From: Nissolia schottii
Taxonomy: Eukaryota; Streptophyta; Magnoliopsida; Fabales; Fabaceae
Assembly: GCA_003254905.1 (NCBI GenBank)
Contig: QANU01009787.1
Location: 4,854 to 68,853, forward strand
Reading direction: 5' to 3'
Length of the DNA stretch: 64,000 bases
Part shown: piece after piece, positions 59,907-64,000 of the stretch
How positions within the stretch are numbered: position 1 is the stretch's first letter
Layout of the letters: the number at the start of each line of letters is the position of its first letter
Notes under the pieces: generated by a model
What the model was told of the DNA's origin: nothing
Database searches by the model: none
The model's input: only the letters and a program-made list of their open reading frames with translations
Made by a program: the position numbers and the translations under genes

Positions 59907-60222
59907 CATCACGGGTGGACGATAGTCCTAGGGTGTACCATACATCGCTTGTGGACGAAGGTCTTAGGGTGTATAGTACATCACGTATAGACGGTCCTAG
60001 GATGCATACGACTTCACGTGTGAACGACGGTCCTAGGATGTAGACTATATCGCGTGTGGACGGCAATCCTAGGGTGTACAATACATTGCGTGTGGACGAC
60101 GATCTTAGGATGTATAGTACATCGTGTGTGGACAGTCTTAGGATGTACAATACATCGCATGTGGACGACAATCATAGGAGGTATAACATGCTGCATATGG
60201 ACGAGGGTCCTAGGGTGTACAA
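59907..60222 (+). repeat. Minisatellite, about nine 33-38 bp units
   Basis: Each unit contains a form of gtggacgacggtcctagg followed by a form of atgtacaatacatcgcgt. Unit length varies (about 33-38 bp) and identity is imperfect. Repeats near a multiple of three open long frames on both strands (59902-60301 minus, 60054-60436 plus), which read as repetitive peptides and are rejected as genes. Confidence 0.85.
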
Positions 60223-60567
60223 GGAAGCAAGACAAGAAAACGAAATAAGAAGAGGCAATAAGGTAAACGGTATGAGAAAACCCAAGAATTTCCCCATGCA
60301 TGAGATATGTGTTGAACGTGATGTTATGTCCAAGTGTTGTGGCATATCAAGTGAAATTGTATCACGAGATGGCCCTGGTAGTGCAAGTACTTGGGTAAGT
60401 GAAACAGTAGCACGATACCCTGATGATCAGGAATAGAAAGTAAGCAAATTTATACATAGGTTAAGCAAGAATAGATTCCCCAATTACCCAGCAATTAGAT
60501 GAAGCTGCTCAGGACTAGCATGGATAATAATAAGTATGGATTTTACTATGTTATGACACCTAGAGAC

Positions 60568-63506
60568 TCTAACACCCTAGCTAGCTAGCCTACGCTTAAG
60601 TCGCAAACTTGCTGACTAAGTTGTTATTTGCTTTGGTGGGGATAATACTTAGTCTCGTTTATACTTTAAAAATATTGTTACCCAAAATATGGACCAAATT
60701 AAAATTTTCCTTGTGCGTTACATAGAGTAAATTAGGAGCCTTGTTGCGTTAGACCATACATTGCGAGCAAAAATATAACATGCTTAACTATAAATAAAGA
60801 TATAATTAATACATGCCAAGATAACAAACAACGGTCCTTCATAGATTCATAAGCAAATACATAATTAGTATTATAAGTATTAAGTGCAAATATCACATAG
60901 AAGTACAAGTACACATATATAATCTACTAGCTAATCGTCTAGTCTTCATTCATCCTCCCTTGGGAAGGTTCTTCCTCATGTAGCTCCTCTCCTTGTCCCT
61001 CGTCGAATCCTGAAGTCATGGATGAGTGGGGTGAGAACATAGCGCTCTTAGTGGGAAGCCTTAGGGATTAGGGGATTCCTTATCCTCATTCACGCTTCAG
61101 GCCGCTCAGGGTTTTCTAGGTGTTACAGTTATACTATATCCCTACTATTTATTAATATTCATGCTAAGCCTGAGCAGGTTTATCTAAATTATCTATGTGA
61201 CTGGGGAACCTATTCTTTATTAACCAGTTCATCTGTTCTCTACCTTACTTCCTAAGTCACATATAATCACATAATTCACATAATCACACAATAAGCTTCA
61301 GTGTGCGTCCACTTATAACCTTGCCCATTTTAATTATAAGCTTCCACACATCCCCTTATGTACAATTGTATATCACTTAGAGCACATACTCAAGCTCAAC
61401 CCCCGCGTAGCGGTGGCCTACCGCCATAAGCTTCATTTTTGTCTCAGTATCGTGAAGACCAGTCAGCGCTTAACCTGAGTAGCTCACGATAGGAGAGTCC
61501 GTCCTTATGCTAGGGATGGCGAGGGGATCCTACCCCGTCCTTATGCTAGGGACGAGATAATCCCAGAGTTCAGCTTGCCTTTCCTGCCGGCTAGTGGCAC
61601 AGCTAGGAAAAGAATCCTTTAACCTCATCCTCTTTTATTTCCTTTTAGGGACTTAGTGACGTAATGCCCTATTCCTTTTCCAGTCAACAGTCCATATATC
61701 CAGTTCACAGTTCATATATCCAGTCAACAGTTCACATATTCAGTCAACAGTTCATAAAACCAGTCGACGGTTCATATATTTCATCAATAGTTCATATATC
61801 TAGTCAACAGTTCATCTTAGCATACTTAGTTCAATTAGTAGATCCATCGATAATTGCTAGCAGTATGAAAAACTATGTTTAAGAAAAGTGTTTGTGTTCA
61901 GAAAATGACAAGTTTTGAAATGGGGATTCTGAACTTCAGTCAGGCCGCTCAACGCATAGAACGTGTCGCTCAGCGCACTGGTTGCTCAGCGCTACCTGAC
62001 GAATTTCAGCCCCTAATTCCTGCAATTTTCCATGTTCCACAAGTTTCCTCAAAATAAATCTTCAAAATATTTCTTCTATCATTCATCATCCATTTTTAAC
62101 AACAATAAACATACTTCCATCGTAAATCCATACTTTCCCAACAACCAATTCATAAAGCACATAGAACATAGAACATCTGGCATGTATAACACATATTCAC
62201 ATATAATCATAATAGTTCATCAAGGAGGCATTAAACAAGAAAACCTAGCAACTAGTAAAACAGACGTCTGGTTTCTGTCAGAAATTAGCGACCATAAACC
62301 GGAGAGGTTCAAGACCCTACCCCAAAGTTTTCGGTAGCCCTAAGATCATTTTTCATGTCTAAAAACTCAGATTTTGAACCCCACTGCACAAAATTCCAGT
62401 TTTGCCCCTTTTTTCAAAATTACCATTTTGCCCCCGTAAACGCTCTGTTTTCTTTGGAATTTTTGTTCTAAAAAACCCCAATGGACTCAAGACTTGTCCT
62501 TAAGGTTTTTGATAGTGATAAACCCATATTTTCTGAAAACAAACCCAGTTTTTCAGTCTCAAGACGTGAATTCCCATTTTGCCCTTTTTCACAAAAACTC
62601 CGTTTTCTGCCTGTTTGCTGAGAAATTCACCGGGAACTCCAAAAATCATAAAACTTGACATCCCCACTCAATTTTTTGTGTAGAACTCAAATAAAATTAG
62701 TTTTTCATGATAAAAATCCCAGCATACAATTCCCTTCAAAATCGTGCCATAGCCCTAATTTCAGCTTAGGCTTTCCTAATTTCTGACAGAATCACAGACA
62801 GCATCAGCAAGTCCAGACAATCATCAACAACAAATATATACCAAGGTCACATAAAAGGCATCTTAACAACATATATATCTAGCATAAAACATAGCACAAA
62901 CATCATCATACATCTTAAATCACATAAATCGAGCAGAGCTTTGACAAAGTTTCCAAATTTTCTCTCAATTTTCAGATTTTGGGGGTATTTATAGGCCTAG
63001 GGACGAAATTTCCCTTTCCAATTTTTCCCTTGGGGCAAAATTCCCAAAATGCCCTTATTTTGTCTTATTATATATGTCCTTTTCATGAGTCATATGGTGA
63101 CTCACCATGTTGGACTTTGACTTGGCCAAGTGGCCACCTTCTTGGCCGTGTATGGCCTTGTGTGTTGGCCACTTTTTGTGGCCAAGAATTAACGGGTTCT
63201 GAAAGATAAATTTTGATCAGGTTTTATCGTTTCCGGTCCTGGTACTTCGCGTACGGCTGTTCTAAAAATATTTTGATCATGTCTTTGTGATCTCCTAATT
63301 TTTCCAAGTATTATTCTAGGTTCATTTAAGGTGTTTGTAAATTCTCGTTTGTAGCTGTACCTTTTACAGGTACTTTGGACGCGCGGTTGTCCTCAAACTG
63401 AGTAGAATTTCTTCTACAGGCACTTTTAACCCAAAGGCTTGTGTGAGGGCTTGTTCTCCTATTTAATTTATGAAATCTTTGCTAAGGGAAAAAACGGGAT
63501 GTTACA
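60568..63506 (-). mobile_element. Inner gypsy-type LTR inserted in reverse
   Basis: Read on the minus strand it starts TGTAACATCCCGTTTTTTCC at 63506. A TATA box (plus-strand tatttata, 62986-62993) lies 513 bp in, and it ends gctagctagctagggtgtta at about 60570. It is homologous to the outer LTR in the opposite direction: for example gatcaaaatatttttaga and ccgtacgcgaa match 58505-58540. The length is about 2.94 kb. No internal coding region lies between, so it is a solo LTR. The terminal TG/CA on its plus-strand left side is mutated (TC) and no exact 5-bp duplication is found. Confidence 0.75.
61676..61818. repeat. Minisatellite, about seven 21-bp units
   Basis: Units of the form cagtcaacagttcatatatc recur with small changes. 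They lie in the inner LTR at roughly the same relative position as the 36-bp array of the outer LTR, but the unit is different. The open frame at 61664-61882 is a product of the repeat. Confidence 0.85.
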
Positions 63507-64000
63507 ATGAGCGGCAGAATCATAATTGAGTAGAAAATGAATAGTGATGCCCAAGGATTTCTACTGAGGACGCAATGTTCTCACCCCTCACTCATTTATG
63601 GTTCCAGGCGAATACGACAAGTGCACCGCATCATAGGAGGACTGAAGGTCTAGGTGTCAAGAGGGTGCAAAGAAGCGAAAGGACTATAGTCTATAGTTAC
63701 GCGTCGTAGCGTTTAGTTATGTTGTATTTTTTATTAGCTAAATGCATTAACTATGCCATTTACTTCAAGGGCAATATTTGTAATATGTAAGTATAAACAT
63801 ATGTGCGTATAAACATATGTGCAACTATTTCTGGACCTGTATGTATGAATTTGTATTACGCTTCCTATGTTTTGATGTGATTACTTATCTGTTACGCTAT
63901 TAAATGCTTAAGTCTTGTAGACTCTATCGCTTTGTATATATGTATATCTAATTGAACGCCTATGGTTCATAATTTACGTTTTAATAAAGAAAGGAAAAAG
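63507..64000 (+). mobile_element. Outer gypsy-type LTR, right part (runs off window)
   Basis: It resumes with atgagcggcag and includes aatgttctcacccctcactc (about 63561-63580), matching the inner LTR (tatgttctcaccccactca on the minus strand near 61040). By comparison with the inner copy, its end should lie about 40-50 bp beyond the window. Confidence 0.65.

Larger units (their letters stand above)
58219..60567 (+). mobile_element. Outer gypsy-type LTR, left part
   Basis: It starts TGTAACATCCCGCTTTTTCC. A TATA box (tataaata, 58761-58768) lies 542 bp in, and gctgctcaggactagcatgg (about 60507) lies near the split. At 60567, after gacacctagagac, the sequence is interrupted by a reverse LTR of the same family. 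It resumes at 63507 with atgagcggcag, where the homologous reverse copy reads cacctagaaaaccctgagcg without a break. The LTR is not translated; frames within it are not genes. Confidence 0.75.

Noticed and set aside
59907-60222. Regularly spaced repeats that might recall a CRISPR array
   Set aside because: Units are directly adjacent and diverged with no unique spacers, and the DNA is plant nuclear.
59902-60436. Long overlapping frames on both strands with repetitive peptides
   Set aside because: They come from the 33-38 bp minisatellite inside an LTR, where unit lengths near a multiple of three keep several frames open. There are no domains and no start context.
58219-63506. A single 5.3-kb DNA transposon with TGTAACATCCCG inverted ends
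   Set aside because: The shared TATA positions and the resumption of the outer LTR after 63506 fit two opposed LTRs better. No transposase or clear target duplication was found.

Overview
This is nuclear DNA from a flowering plant. The genes have many short GT-AG introns, and the spacers are AT-rich and full of retrotransposon remains. The five recognised protein-coding genes are all plant types. They include a plastid-targeted ABC1K kinase, a plant DUF1644 zinc-finger protein and a plant MED6. An Au-type SINE and the general look of the repeats fit a eudicot, perhaps a legume, but that placement is inference and no marker gene proves it.

Gene layout: a REI1-like 60S ribosome biogenesis factor on the plus strand (CDS 9445-12082, 5 exons), then four genes on the minus strand. 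These are Mediator subunit MED6 (17582-22370, 5 exons), a DUF1644 RING-like zinc-finger protein (26379-28258, 2 coding exons plus a probable 5'UTR intron), a histidine-phosphatase/phosphoglycerate-mutase-like enzyme (34825-36784, 6 exons) and a chloroplast ABC1K atypical kinase (44439-56431, 14 exons). All five can be spliced by eye into uninterrupted reading frames. They are housekeeping genes and do not form a pathway or cluster.

The rest, most of the window, is mobile DNA. There are decayed LINEs (5.2-5.9, 14.4-15.7, 25.1-25.4, 40.1-42.6 and 42.8-43.4 kb) and RTE-type LINE pieces on the minus strand (49.5-51.0 and 53.2 kb). Two tRNA-derived SINEs lie on the minus strand (31.2 and 46.9 kb). 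LTR-retrotransposon fragments are scattered throughout. A solo LTR sits inside a LINE (14529-15462). DNA transposons include a 3.9-kb Mutator-like element in ABC1K intron 7 that has itself been invaded by other elements. At the right edge (58219 to beyond 64000) one gypsy-type LTR has been split by a second LTR of the same family in the opposite orientation, giving an inverted repeat with arms of about 2.4 kb. A short plastid-DNA insertion carrying a decayed trnN-GUU lies just upstream of the REI1-like promoter.

I found no convincing new multi-gene system. The points most worth checking are a 102-nt stop-free intron in the ABC1K gene whose translation resembles the histidine-phosphatase active-site region, the two nested-insertion stacks, a 34-bp perfect palindrome, and a foldback repeat array at 6.5-8.4 kb. 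There is one ambiguous base (n) at 43649. No searches could be run, so family calls rest on motif recognition.
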